NCBI GenBank assembly: GCA_963818855.1
Contig: CAWFUH010000006.1
Span: 744,001 to 808,000, forward strand
DNA length: 64,000 bases
Direction: 5' to 3'
Source: Bog-159 sp963818855
GTDB lineage: Bacteria > Acidobacteriota > Terriglobia > Bryobacterales > Bryobacteraceae
Below, piece by piece: positions 17,886-26,055 of the stretch. Made by a program: the position numbers and the translations under genes. Every line of letters starts with the position of its first letter. Position 1 is the first letter of the stretch. The notes beneath the pieces were generated by a model, which was not told the origin of the DNA, searched no databases, and saw only the letters and a list, made by a program, of their open reading frames with translations.

Positions 17886-18947
17886 TTGAAACGCAGACGG
17901 CTGCCTCGCTGGCGGCATCGGTCCCAAAGTGTTCCGATGGCCGCTTTGGCAGGTGTGCTTTGCCTGCAGCTCAGCAACTGCAAACTTTCGCAGCCGCCCG
18001 CTGATCCCTCCATCGAGTTCAGCAGGGTTCCCTCCGCAGGCGAAGGCAGCCCGGACACGCTCGAGACGATCGAGGGGCGCGTAAGGGGCGCGCAGCCGGG
18101 TCAGCGGATCGTGTTGTTCGCCCGCGCAGGAATGTGGTGGGTGCAGCCTTTCGGGGACCACCCCTTTACAGCGATTCAACCTGACTCCAACTGGAAGAAT
18201 TCAACACATCCCGGTTCCGCTTACGCCGCATTGCTCGTCGATTCTCGCTATCACCCGCCAATGACGGTGAAGGATCTTCCGCAGAAGGGAGGCCCGGTGC
18301 TGGCGCTGGCTATGGTCGAAGGCAGCCAGCCGCATCCCGCTATACTTCAGTTCAGCGGGTATCAGTGGGAGATCCGCAGAAGTGCAGGTGAGACTGCCGG
18401 CACTATGAATTTTTATGACACGGCGAACGCGTCGACGGACGCCAGCGGATTCCTCCACCTCCGCATCGCCGGGCAGCTTGGACGGTGGACGAGTGCGGAA
18501 GTGAAGCTCTCACGCAGTTTGGGGTACGGATCGTATAGGTTTGTGGTGCGCGATATCTCCCATCTGGAGCCGGCCGCCGTATTCATATGCGGCCCCCCCA
18601 GCGAAATGGACGTTGAAATCAGCCGCTGGGGTGAGCCGCAGGACAAGAATGGGCAATATGTTATCCAGCCCTATGTGGTTCCGGCGAACACTGTGCGGTT
18701 CGCGGCGCCCTCCGGAACCCTCACACATTGGATGGACTGGCAAGCGGGCCGGGTGGCGTTCAAAACAATCCGTGGGGCTTCTGCGAGTGTGTCGTCCAAC
18801 ATAGTCGCCGAACATGTTTTCACGTCCGGAGTTGCCTCGCCGGGTAATGACAGAATCCAACTGCGGCTGTACGTCTTCGACACCAAGGGCCATCCTTTGC
18901 AGCACGCCTCCGAGGTAGTCATTGAGAAGTTCGAATTCCGTCCGTGA
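17886..18947 (+). CDS. GH16-like (concanavalin-fold) lipoprotein
   Basis: This protein of about 353 residues has a basic N-terminus and a signal sequence ending in a lipobox-like LQLSNC. The C-terminal half reads like a GH16/laminarinase-type jelly roll: LGYGSYRFVVRDI near 215, then EMDVEISRWGEPQ, and THWMDWQAGRVAF. The EMDVE stretch fits the E-x-D-x-E catalytic pattern of GH16, but with Met where Ile or Leu is usual, so activity is uncertain and it may be a binding protein. GGGGAG about 8 bases before the TTG at 17886 decides the start. Seven bases separate it from the histidine-kinase gene, pointing to a joint role in glycan sensing. Confidence 0.7.
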   Translation: MKRRRLPRWRHRSQSVPMAALAGVLCLQLSNCKLSQPPADPSIEFSRVPSAGEGSPDTLETIEGRVRGAQPGQRIVLFARAGMWWVQPFGDHPFTAIQPDSNWKNSTHPGSAYAALLVDSRYHPPMTVKDLPQKGGPVLALAMVEGSQPHPAILQFSGYQWEIRRSAGETAGTMNFYDTANASTDASGFLHLRIAGQLGRWTSAEVKLSRSLGYGSYRFVVRDISHLEPAAVFICGPPSEMDVEISRWGEPQDKNGQYVIQPYVVPANTVRFAAPSGTLTHWMDWQAGRVAFKTIRGASASVSSNIVAEHVFTSGVASPGNDRIQLRLYVFDTKGHPLQHASEVVIEKFEFRP

Positions 18948-18954
18948 CGCGCCC

Positions 18955-21900
18955 ATGCGTGACTATTGGCCGATCCGCTGCTTCCTGATCGGCCTCATCG
19001 CGTTCGCCACCGGCATCTTTCCCATCCGCACGGCATACGCCATCGATCCAAACCGGGCAATGTCCCAGTATGTGCATGATCGGTGGGGATCCGACAAGGG
19101 ATTTCCAAGAGGCCCGGTCTATGCGATAGCGCAGACTACCGACGGATATCTGTGGATCGGGACCGAAGCCGGGCTGATTCGATTCGACGGATGGAGCTTC
19201 CGCACGGTCAAAGACGATTCGGGGGCTTTCACGATTACGAGTGTCCTTGGGTTAATCGCAGACAATGAGAACTGTTTATGGCTGCAATTGCAGGATCTTA
19301 ACGTGCTGCGTTACTGCAACGGCGTATTCGGAACCCCTGCATCCGACCCCCAATCATACACCGCTATCTCGGCGATGAGCCGGACCATTCAGGGGGATAT
19401 TCTGCTTTCGAGAATGGGATCCGGCGCCTTCACTTTCCGCGCCGGCAGACTTCAAATGCTGGCGGCGGGAGACCTGCCGCGGTCTCCCGTGATTTCTCTG
19501 GCGCAGACGCCTAACGGCGATATCTGGATGGGCTCGCGGGACTCAGGGCTCTTTCGTCGTGCCGGTGGTAAGACTGTTGAGATACGGAACGGTCTGCCTG
19601 ACGCGAAAGTAAATTGCCTGCTTCCGGATGGCCCCCGCGATTTATGGGTCGGTACGGACAAGGGCATCGTGCGGTGGAATGGCAGTGAACTCACCGCCGC
19701 AGGCATTCCGGCATCGCTCAATCATTTCCAGGTGCTGACGATGGCGCGGGATCGGGATGCGAACATATGGGTGGGCACGGACTCGCGCGGGCTGTTGCGT
19801 TTCAATTCCCAGGGCGTCGCCTCCCTGAACCAAAGCGGCGGGGCCGCCATTGAGGCCATAACGGCCCTGTTTGAAGATCGGGAAGGAAGCCTGTGGATAG
19901 GAAGTGCCAACGGTCTGGAGCGTCTGCGCGACAGTGCGTTTGTCACATATTCGCTGCCGGAGGGGCTGCCCACCGATGGCAGTAATCCCGTTTACGTCGA
20001 TTCGGCAAGCCGGATGTGGTTCCCGCCTGTCGATGGCGGACTGTGGTGGGCTAAAGATGGGAAGCACGGACAGATTCACGAGGCTGGGTTAGATGGAGAT
20101 GTAGTCTACTCGATTGCCGGCAGTGAAGGCGAATTGTGGCTGGGTAGAAAACGGGGCGGCCTGACCCATCTTCATTTCAAAGGTGAGACGTTCACGGCTG
20201 AAACGTTTACCGAAAGCGACGGATTGGCGCAGAACAGTGTTTACTCCGTGTATCGGGGCCGCGACCGAGAGGTCTGGGCTGGAACTCTGAGCCGCGGAGT
20301 GAGCCGGCTCAGCCATGGGAAATTCACGACATATACAAACGCCAGTGGCTTGGCGTCGAACACGGTTGCGTCCATTCTGGAAACTTCCGACGGCGCCATG
20401 TGGTTTGCCACACCGAATGGCTTAAGCGCCCTGGCCAACGGCCGCTGGACAACTTACGCCCGTCCAGATGGGTTGCCGTCGGAGGATGTCAACTGCCTGC
20501 TGCAGGATTCGAGGGGTGTACTGTGGGTCGGAACCGCGGCTGGCCTCGCCTTCCGGAGTGACGCCCGGTTTATGGTGCCCGCCGGAGTGCCATCTTCGCT
20601 GCGAGAACCGATTCTGGGTCTGGCGGAAGATAAGTATGGATCCTTGTGGATGTCCACCTCAAATCATGTACTGCGCATGCATCGCGACAGCCTCATGCGC
20701 GGTACGCTGGGCGACCGCGATGTCCGCGAGTATGGGCCTGCCGATGGCTTGCGTGGCGTCGAAGGAGTAAAGCGGCAACTGTCCGTGTTTGCCGACCAGT
20801 TCGGGCGTATCTGGTTTTCTTTAAATCGGGGCATCTCCGTGGTAGACCCTGGCAGGCTGACCAACAGTTCCGCGCCCGCCTTCGCCTACATTCAGCAGAT
20901 TTCCGCGGATGGCAATGCGATCCCATTGAGAGATCCCATTCGCATTCCGCCGCACCACCACCGCACGGTCTTCGGCTACGTGGGCCTGAGCCTTTCAGTT
21001 CCCGAACGTGTCAGATTTCGATACAGGCTGGATGGATCCGATCACGGCTGGAGCGAACCCGTCGCGGAGCGCGAAGAGGTCTATACCAACCTTCCCCCTG
21101 GTTCCTATCGTTTCCGGGTGATGGCGAGCAACTCGGATGGGGTCTGGAGCACGAATGAGGCCTCCATCTCGTTCGCAGTCGACCCGTTATTCTGGCAGAG
21201 CTGGTGGTTCCGGCTCAGTGTGGTGCTGACATGCGCGCTGGCAGTCTTCGCTCTGTACCGGTTTCGGTTGCACCAGTTGACCAGCCAGCTCAATGTCCGC
21301 TTCGCGGAGCGATTGGCGGAGCGAACGCGCATCGCCCAGGAGCTGCACGACACATTGCTGCAGGGTTTTCTGAGCGCCTCCATGCACGTCCATGTCGCCG
21401 CTGAACGCCTGGCCGCCGACTCGCCGGAAAGGCGGATCCTCACCCGGGCCCTGCAGTTGATGGCGCAAGTAATTGAAGAAGGGCGTAACGCGGTGCGTGG
21501 ATTGCGCGCCTCGGAAAGCGCATCTCTTGACATCGAACAGGCGTTTTCCCGCATCCAGGAGGAACTGGCGCAGGACAAGGTCGACTTTCGCGTCATTGTC
21601 GACGGTGTGCGGAGACCGTTGCGACCAGTCCTTCGCGACGAAGTGTACCGGATCGGGCGGGAAGCCCTCCTCAATGCATTTCGCCATGCGCGGGCGAAGA
21701 GCATCGAGGTCGAACTGAAGTATACTACCAGGCACTTATATTTGCTGGTGCGGGACGATGGCTGTGGGATCGACCCGCAAGTAGTCGGCTCTGGACGCGA
21801 TGGACACTGGGGCCTTTCAGGCATGCGTCAGAGAGCGGACAGAATTGGCGCGCGGTTGCATGTTTTTAGCAGTGCCACAGCGGGCACTGAGATCGAACTC

Positions 21901-22026
21901 TCCGTCCCCAGCCACGTGGCTTTCGAGGATCAAGGTAATCGAAGGCTGAGGTGGCCCGGTTGGCGGCCGGCTCGACGGAATAATTCCAGCCAAGGGCCGG
22001 AAGACAGGAATGGGAAGGGCAAATGA
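18955..22026 (+). CDS. Sensor histidine kinase with Reg_prop beta-propeller and Y_Y_Y domain
   Basis: This protein of about 1023 residues has a signal/TM segment (FLIGLIAFATGIF). About fourteen Reg_prop blades follow (repeated DGYLWIGTEAGLIRFDG-like units, residues 60-600), then a Y_Y_Y domain (FRYRLDGSDHGWSEP) and a TM helix near 760. The HisKA_3 dimerisation domain has its phospho-acceptor histidine in ELHDTLLQGF, and the HATPase includes DDGCGIDP and GLSGMRQRADRIGA. The architecture matches periplasmic ligand-sensing kinases of the NarX/UhpB type, often sugar sensors. The ATG at 18955 avoids overlap with the lipoprotein gene. The stop overlaps the regulator gene by ATGA. Confidence 0.93.
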   Translation: MRDYWPIRCFLIGLIAFATGIFPIRTAYAIDPNRAMSQYVHDRWGSDKGFPRGPVYAIAQTTDGYLWIGTEAGLIRFDGWSFRTVKDDSGAFTITSVLGLIADNENCLWLQLQDLNVLRYCNGVFGTPASDPQSYTAISAMSRTIQGDILLSRMGSGAFTFRAGRLQMLAAGDLPRSPVISLAQTPNGDIWMGSRDSGLFRRAGGKTVEIRNGLPDAKVNCLLPDGPRDLWVGTDKGIVRWNGSELTAAGIPASLNHFQVLTMARDRDANIWVGTDSRGLLRFNSQGVASLNQSGGAAIEAITALFEDREGSLWIGSANGLERLRDSAFVTYSLPEGLPTDGSNPVYVDSASRMWFPPVDGGLWWAKDGKHGQIHEAGLDGDVVYSIAGSEGELWLGRKRGGLTHLHFKGETFTAETFTESDGLAQNSVYSVYRGRDREVWAGTLSRGVSRLSHGKFTTYTNASGLASNTVASILETSDGAMWFATPNGLSALANGRWTTYARPDGLPSEDVNCLLQDSRGVLWVGTAAGLAFRSDARFMVPAGVPSSLREPILGLAEDKYGSLWMSTSNHVLRMHRDSLMRGTLGDRDVREYGPADGLRGVEGVKRQLSVFADQFGRIWFSLNRGISVVDPGRLTNSSAPAFAYIQQISADGNAIPLRDPIRIPPHHHRTVFGYVGLSLSVPERVRFRYRLDGSDHGWSEPVAEREEVYTNLPPGSYRFRVMASNSDGVWSTNEASISFAVDPLFWQSWWFRLSVVLTCALAVFALYRFRLHQLTSQLNVRFAERLAERTRIAQELHDTLLQGFLSASMHVHVAAERLAADSPERRILTRALQLMAQVIEEGRNAVRGLRASESASLDIEQAFSRIQEELAQDKVDFRVIVDGVRRPLRPVLRDEVYRIGREALLNAFRHARAKSIEVELKYTTRHLYLLVRDDGCGIDPQVVGSGRDGHWGLSGMRQRADRIGARLHVFSSATAGTEIELSVPSHVAFEDQGNRRLRWPGWRPARRNNSSQGPEDRNGKGK

Positions 22027-22652
22027 ACGATCAGCCGCGCATCCGAATACTTTGTGTCGATGATCACCCTCTGCTTCGGGAAGGCATTGCCACCATCATC
22101 AACAACCAGCCGGACATGGTGCTGGTGTCCGCAGCACCCAGCGGCACCGAAGCCATTCAACGATACCGGGAGCACCAACCAGACATCACCCTCATGGATC
22201 TCAGGCTCCCGGATCTGAGCGGCATTGACGCCATGCTGGCCATCCGTGTGGAGTTCCCCAACGCCCGCATTATCATGCTCACGACTTTCGAAGGCGATGT
22301 CGAGATTCAGAGAGCGCTGGAGGCGGGTGCGCGCGGGTACCTGCTTAAGAGCATGCCTCCCAGCGAACTCGTCGAAGCCATCCGTCAGGTGCACGCCGGA
22401 AAGAAGCGCGTCCCACCCGCGGTAGCGGCGCAGATCGCGGAGCATATGAGCGATGAGGACCTCACTGGCCGCGAGATTGAGGTGCTGCGCCAGCTCGGCG
22501 GCGGCAATCGGAATCGGGACATCGCCGAACTCCTGTTTATCTCTGAAGAGACCGTTAAGGTCCATATCAAACACATCATGGACAAGCTCGGCGCCAAGGA
22601 CCGAACTCAAGCTATTGCGATCGCCGTACGCCGTGGCATCATCCAGTTCTGA
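22023..22652 (+). CDS. NarL/FixJ-family response regulator
   Basis: This 209-residue protein has a receiver domain (CVDDHPLLREGI, with the phospho-accepting Asp near 59 in LMDLRLPD, Thr in LTTF and Lys in YLLKSM). A LuxR-type helix-turn-helix follows (LTGREIEVLRQLGGGNRNRD and SEETVKVHIKHIMDKL). It is the partner of the overlapping histidine kinase and probably activates genes for glycan use or for the adjoining lipoprotein. All canonical residues are present and the length is normal. Confidence 0.95.
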   Translation: MNDQPRIRILCVDDHPLLREGIATIINNQPDMVLVSAAPSGTEAIQRYREHQPDITLMDLRLPDLSGIDAMLAIRVEFPNARIIMLTTFEGDVEIQRALEAGARGYLLKSMPPSELVEAIRQVHAGKKRVPPAVAAQIAEHMSDEDLTGREIEVLRQLGGGNRNRDIAELLFISEETVKVHIKHIMDKLGAKDRTQAIAIAVRRGIIQF

Positions 22653-22777
22653 TGCGTAGTTATCACCGGAAAGTGTTACAAAAAGACTCCGGAACTTGGG
22701 GATTCGTGCTTTGAATACATCGCCTAAACTACACTCAGACGCGCCTCGAGCGCGCGAAGTAATACGAGGAGACCCCG

Positions 22778-23194
22778 CTGCAACGGTTATATTCCGCTTT
22801 TCCCGGCGGATTGCCCGGAATCACACTGCTACTGCTGCGTGCAGTATTTGGCGTAGCACTGCTGGTTCAGGGAGGATTTTATCTGCGCGGACCAGATCCG
22901 GCCCCGGGTGAATGGTTCGTGGGCTTGACGGCGCTGGCCGCCGGCGTTCTCATGCTGATCGGCTTTCTGACACCGATTGTGGGAGTGGTGGTCGGCGTCG
23001 GCGGCATCGGTGTCGGGCTTTCATTGCTCCCTTCATGCGCGACGACTTTGTTCGAGTCGAGAACGTTGATTGTCTTCGCGGTAACAATGTTGCTGACTAT
23101 CATCGTGCTGGGCCCGGGAGCAGTTTCCGTCGATGCGCGCATCTTCGGACGTCGCGAGATCATTATTCCGTCTGTAGGTTCAAAGCCGCACTAG
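22778..23194 (+). CDS. DoxX-like small membrane protein
   Basis: Four hydrophobic helices with TLLLLRAVFGVALLVQGGFY, then LTALAAGVLMLIGFLTPIVG and a C-terminal basic tail resemble the DoxX/SURF4-type family of unknown biochemical role. The ORF has no ATG. A TTG at 22811 would cut off part of the usual N-terminus. In the same frame a CTG at 22778 gives LQRLYSAFPGGLPGITLL, which matches the family start, and it has GAGGAG 6 bases upstream. I therefore prefer the CTG; an upstream indel is the alternative. Confidence 0.65.
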   Translation: MQRLYSAFPGGLPGITLLLLRAVFGVALLVQGGFYLRGPDPAPGEWFVGLTALAAGVLMLIGFLTPIVGVVVGVGGIGVGLSLLPSCATTLFESRTLIVFAVTMLLTIIVLGPGAVSVDARIFGRREIIIPSVGSKPH

Positions 23195-23586
23195 CGCTCC
23201 ACCAAAAACTGCCATATCGGGATGTGTTACTGGAAGTGATCGTGCCAACATTTGAGTGTAAGTAGACCGCGCGAATGCGACGGGCATCGAACCTGCGTTG
23301 TTCGCGCACAAGGCTGCCGGCCGCCTCGAACAGGTCATCCACGGGTTACACAAAAAATCGGCCAACAGGCCTACTCGTTCGACGGGCTGATCGCACAGAT
23401 CCTCGCTGGCCTCGGCCACCGTGGCCATCGATCTAGACTTTCGCGTGCCGGCGTCGGGCGCCCCACTGTTTCAGGCCGCGACGCTAACTTCATCCGTGGA
23501 CCCAGGCGTGGAGAACGACAAGATCGTGCCTTGGGCGATCGCGATTGACAGCGGCCGGCGGAAAGTCGCAGGCACGGCACTCGCAT
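23195..23586. other. Intergenic stretch with possible gene relics
   Basis: No gene is supported. Two plus-strand pieces have natural composition: GIEPALFAHKAAGRLEQVIHG near 23285-23370, and SSVDPGVENDKIVPWAIAI in a 62-codon frame at 23421-23609. They lie in different frames, lack ribosome-binding sites, and the second overlaps the dedA-like gene end. They may be the remains of one dead gene. Confidence 0.4.
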
Positions 23587-24192
23587 TTATCCAGCGATCC
23601 GTCGTTTGAGGCCCAGCTTGCGCCATACCAGATACAGCACGACCAGCCCGCCAATCACGAGACAGGCAATGGTCAGGTGATGATGAATCTGCGCGGAGAC
23701 CACCTGCCATCGATCCCCCAAGATGTAACCTAGCGTCACGAAGGTGGTGGCCCACAGGAACGCGCCCAGGTATGCGAAAAGCGCGAAGATGTGCGGCTGC
23801 ACATACGAAACGCCCGCGGCATAGGCAGTCAGGTGGCGGACGCCCGGCACGAAATAACCGAACGTGAGGCTCCAATGCCCGGCGCGCTCAAAAAATCGGT
23901 GCGCTTTGGCCAGGCGCTCTTCGGTCAGGTGAATGTATTTGCCGAAGCGGTGGATCAGCGCCAGTCCGAAGGTCCGGCCCAGGGTGTAGCTTAGCGTGAT
24001 GCCGCAGATGGTGCCCACGAGCACCGTGGCGAAAGCGGGCGCGAGATTGAAGTGATGCGTGAAGATCAGGTATCCAGTGAAGGTCAGCAGGGTCTCGTCA
24101 GGAACCGGTAGACCCACGATGCCCAGCATGAGCAGAGCAAAGATCGCCGGGTAGCCGTAATGGGAGATCCACTCGAGAACATGCTGTTCCAT
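23587..24192 (-). CDS. DedA-family membrane protein
   Basis: This 201-residue protein has the DedA pattern: GLPVPDETLLTFTGYLIF near 27-44, a re-entrant-type glycine-rich stretch, FFERAGHWSLTFGYFVPGVRHL with the conserved R and G, and hydrophobic helices to a basic C-terminus (RKLGLKRRIAG). DedA proteins act in membrane homeostasis, and several are now known as undecaprenyl-phosphate or phospholipid transporters; the role of this one is not defined. It follows glgC on the same strand with a 45-base gap. Confidence 0.9.
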   Translation of the reverse strand: MEQHVLEWISHYGYPAIFALLMLGIVGLPVPDETLLTFTGYLIFTHHFNLAPAFATVLVGTICGITLSYTLGRTFGLALIHRFGKYIHLTEERLAKAHRFFERAGHWSLTFGYFVPGVRHLTAYAAGVSYVQPHIFALFAYLGAFLWATTFVTLGYILGDRWQVVSAQIHHHLTIACLVIGGLVVLYLVWRKLGLKRRIAG

Positions 24193-24237
24193 AGGCGGCG
24201 GCTCGACGTAAGCGTTGGCAGGTCCTCGGCGTGCCCG

Positions 24238-25491
24238 CTACACGACCATTATCGATATATCTACCTGGGACCGATTGCCTTCCACCACCACGATGCCCGA
24301 TTCGGTGACGTGATGATAGCGCCGGTCCTGCTCCAGGTCGTACCCGATGCAGGCGTCCGGGGGCACGCGCACATTCTTGTCGAGTATGGCGCGGCGCACG
24401 CGGGCGCGCCGTCCAATATCGCAGTTGTCCAGGATCAGCGAGTCTTCCACCTGCGCCCCGGCATGCACCTTCACCCCGCGGAAGAGCACGGAATTCTTCA
24501 CCGCCCCGCCGGATAAAATACATCCGCCGGAACAGATGGAGTCGATGGCTTCGCCGCGCCGGTTCTGGTCGTCGAAGGTGAACTTGGCCGGCGGCTCGGG
24601 ATAGCTGGCCGTGCGCAGGGGCCATTGGCGGTTGTACAGATTCAGCGCCGGCTTCACCGTACGCAGGTCCATGTTGGCGTCATAGTAAGCGTCGATGGTC
24701 CCGACGTCGCGCCAGTAGGCGGCGCCATCCGCCGCTTCGCCTGGAATGCGGTTGCTCTGGAAATCGTAGGCGAACATCTCAGGTTTGCCCGCCAGCTTGG
24801 GCAGGATGTCGTGGCCAAAGTCATGCGAGCTGGCCTCGTTGCTGGCGTCTTCGTACAACTCCCGCAGCAAGGTGCGCGTGGAGAAAATGTAATTCCCCAT
24901 GGAGGCGTAAACTCGCTCGGGGTCGCCCGGTATGGTGGGAGCGTCCGCGCGCTTTTCATGAAAGGCGATAATGCGCCCGTCCGGAGCCGTTTCGATGACC
25001 CCGAACTCCGCGGCGAATTTCTTCTCCACGGGAATGGCGGCGACGGTCACGGTGGCGCTCTTCTGCTCGTGAAATTCGATCATGCTGTTGATGTTCATGC
25101 GGTAGATATGATCGCCGCCGAAGATCGCCACCACGTGCGGATCGGCCTGCTCCACCAGGTTGACGTTCTGGTAAATCGCATCGGCTGTGCCCTGATACCA
25201 GGTCTCGGTTTCCGAGCGCATCTGGGCGGGCACCGGGATAATGAACTGCGTCTTCAGCAAGCCCCCGAATTGCCATCCCTCGCTCAGGTGCTGCAGCAGC
25301 GACTGGCTCTTGAACTGCGTCAGCACGTAGACCGAATAGATGCCCGAGTTGATGAAGTTGCTCAGCACGAAGTCGATGATGCGATACTTCCCGCCGAACG
25401 GTACGGCGGGTTTGGCGCGTTCCTTGGTCAGCGGGTACAGCCTGGTACCCTTGCCACCGGCCAGCACGATTCCCAACACGCGTAGTCGCAT
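24238..25491 (-). CDS. glgC: Glucose-1-phosphate adenylyltransferase
   Basis: This 417-residue enzyme makes ADP-glucose from ATP and glucose-1-phosphate, the committed step of bacterial glycogen synthesis in the cytoplasm. The nucleotidyltransferase signature is at the N-terminus (GIVLAGGKGTRLYPLTKERA, then AVPFGGKYRIIDFVLSN). The active-site region includes GWYQGTAD-like WYQGTADAIYQN and FGGDHIYRMN, and left-handed beta-helix hexapeptides fill the C-terminal third (SVLFRGVKVHAGAQVEDSLI). The length is typical. The upstream region toward the cupin-like gene carries the large palindromic repeat array. Confidence 0.96.
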   Translation of the reverse strand: MRLRVLGIVLAGGKGTRLYPLTKERAKPAVPFGGKYRIIDFVLSNFINSGIYSVYVLTQFKSQSLLQHLSEGWQFGGLLKTQFIIPVPAQMRSETETWYQGTADAIYQNVNLVEQADPHVVAIFGGDHIYRMNINSMIEFHEQKSATVTVAAIPVEKKFAAEFGVIETAPDGRIIAFHEKRADAPTIPGDPERVYASMGNYIFSTRTLLRELYEDASNEASSHDFGHDILPKLAGKPEMFAYDFQSNRIPGEAADGAAYWRDVGTIDAYYDANMDLRTVKPALNLYNRQWPLRTASYPEPPAKFTFDDQNRRGEAIDSICSGGCILSGGAVKNSVLFRGVKVHAGAQVEDSLILDNCDIGRRARVRRAILDKNVRVPPDACIGYDLEQDRRYHHVTESGIVVVEGNRSQVDISIMVV

Positions 25492-25560
25492 AGGTTATCA
25501 GCCATATCCTATCAGGCGTGGGACGGTACGCCAAGCGGCGTAGCCGGGTATTCCAGCCTT

Positions 25561-25651
25561 GTGGGGCAGGCGTCTACGCCTGCGCGGGACGTCCACGTCC
25601 CGCCGCATAGCGGGTCTGGAGACCCGCCGCAGGACTGGAGTCCTGCCCCAC
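25561..25651. repeat. Array of four modular palindromes with outer inverted ends
   Basis: GTGGGGCAG at 25561 and CTGCCCCAC at 25643-25651 are inverted ends. Between them lie four perfect palindromes, each symmetric about a dinucleotide: GCAGGCGT-CT-ACGCCTGC (25566-25583), GCGGGACGT-CC-ACGTCCCGC (25584-25603), GCGGGTCT-GG-AGACCCGC (25610-25627) and GCAGGACT-GG-AGTCCTGC (25629-25646). The array sits in the divergent region between glgC and the cupin-like gene. Related units occur at 31265, 33365, 50252, 52450 and 60472. Confidence 0.88.
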
Positions 25652-25688
25652 GCCGCGCTTATCATAGGCGAGGAGGTCTGTAAACGAG

Positions 25689-26024
25689 ATGAAACGGCTG
25701 CTATCGGGAATGGGATGGGTCGTCGCAGCCCTGGCATGGGCTGGGCTGCCCTCGACGGTGAAATTGGATAACGCGCGGGTGCACGTCACGGAGGTCACTT
25801 CGGCGCCCGGCGCCGTGCGCGAACGCGGCGTGCGCGCGCACGACCAGGTGATCGTATTTCTGGACGACTGCCGCTATGAGCGCACGGATCCGAAAACCGG
25901 CGCCAAGAGTATCCAGGAACGCAAATCCGGCGACGTGATCTGGCACACGCAGGGCGAAGACGCACCGGAGTTGGTAAACAGAGGCGCTCAGCCATACCGG
26001 ACCATGGTGATTGAGCTAAAGTAA
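25689..26024 (+). CDS. Small exported cupin-like protein
   Basis: This 111-residue protein has an N-terminal signal/anchor (GMGWVVAALAWAGLPS) and a short beta-rich domain (HVTEVTSAPGAVRERGVRAH, then VIVFLDDC and GDVIWHTQGEDAPELVN) that resembles a single-domain cupin with degenerate metal ligands. Function unknown. GGAGG lies upstream of the ATG. The stop codon sits inside a 14-bp tandem duplication (26011-26038), after which the VWFA gene begins. Confidence 0.7.
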   Translation: MKRLLSGMGWVVAALAWAGLPSTVKLDNARVHVTEVTSAPGAVRERGVRAHDQVIVFLDDCRYERTDPKTGAKSIQERKSGDVIWHTQGEDAPELVNRGAQPYRTMVIELK

Positions 26025-26038
26025 TTGAGCTAAAGTAA
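26011..26038. repeat. 14-bp tandem duplication across a stop codon
   Basis: TTGAGCTAAAGTAA occurs twice in direct succession (26011-26024 and 26025-26038). The first copy encodes the last residues and stop of the cupin-like protein; the second is non-coding spacer before the VWFA gene. It looks like a slippage product. Confidence 0.9.
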
Positions 26039-26055
26039 GGGAGTGCCGTAAAGCC

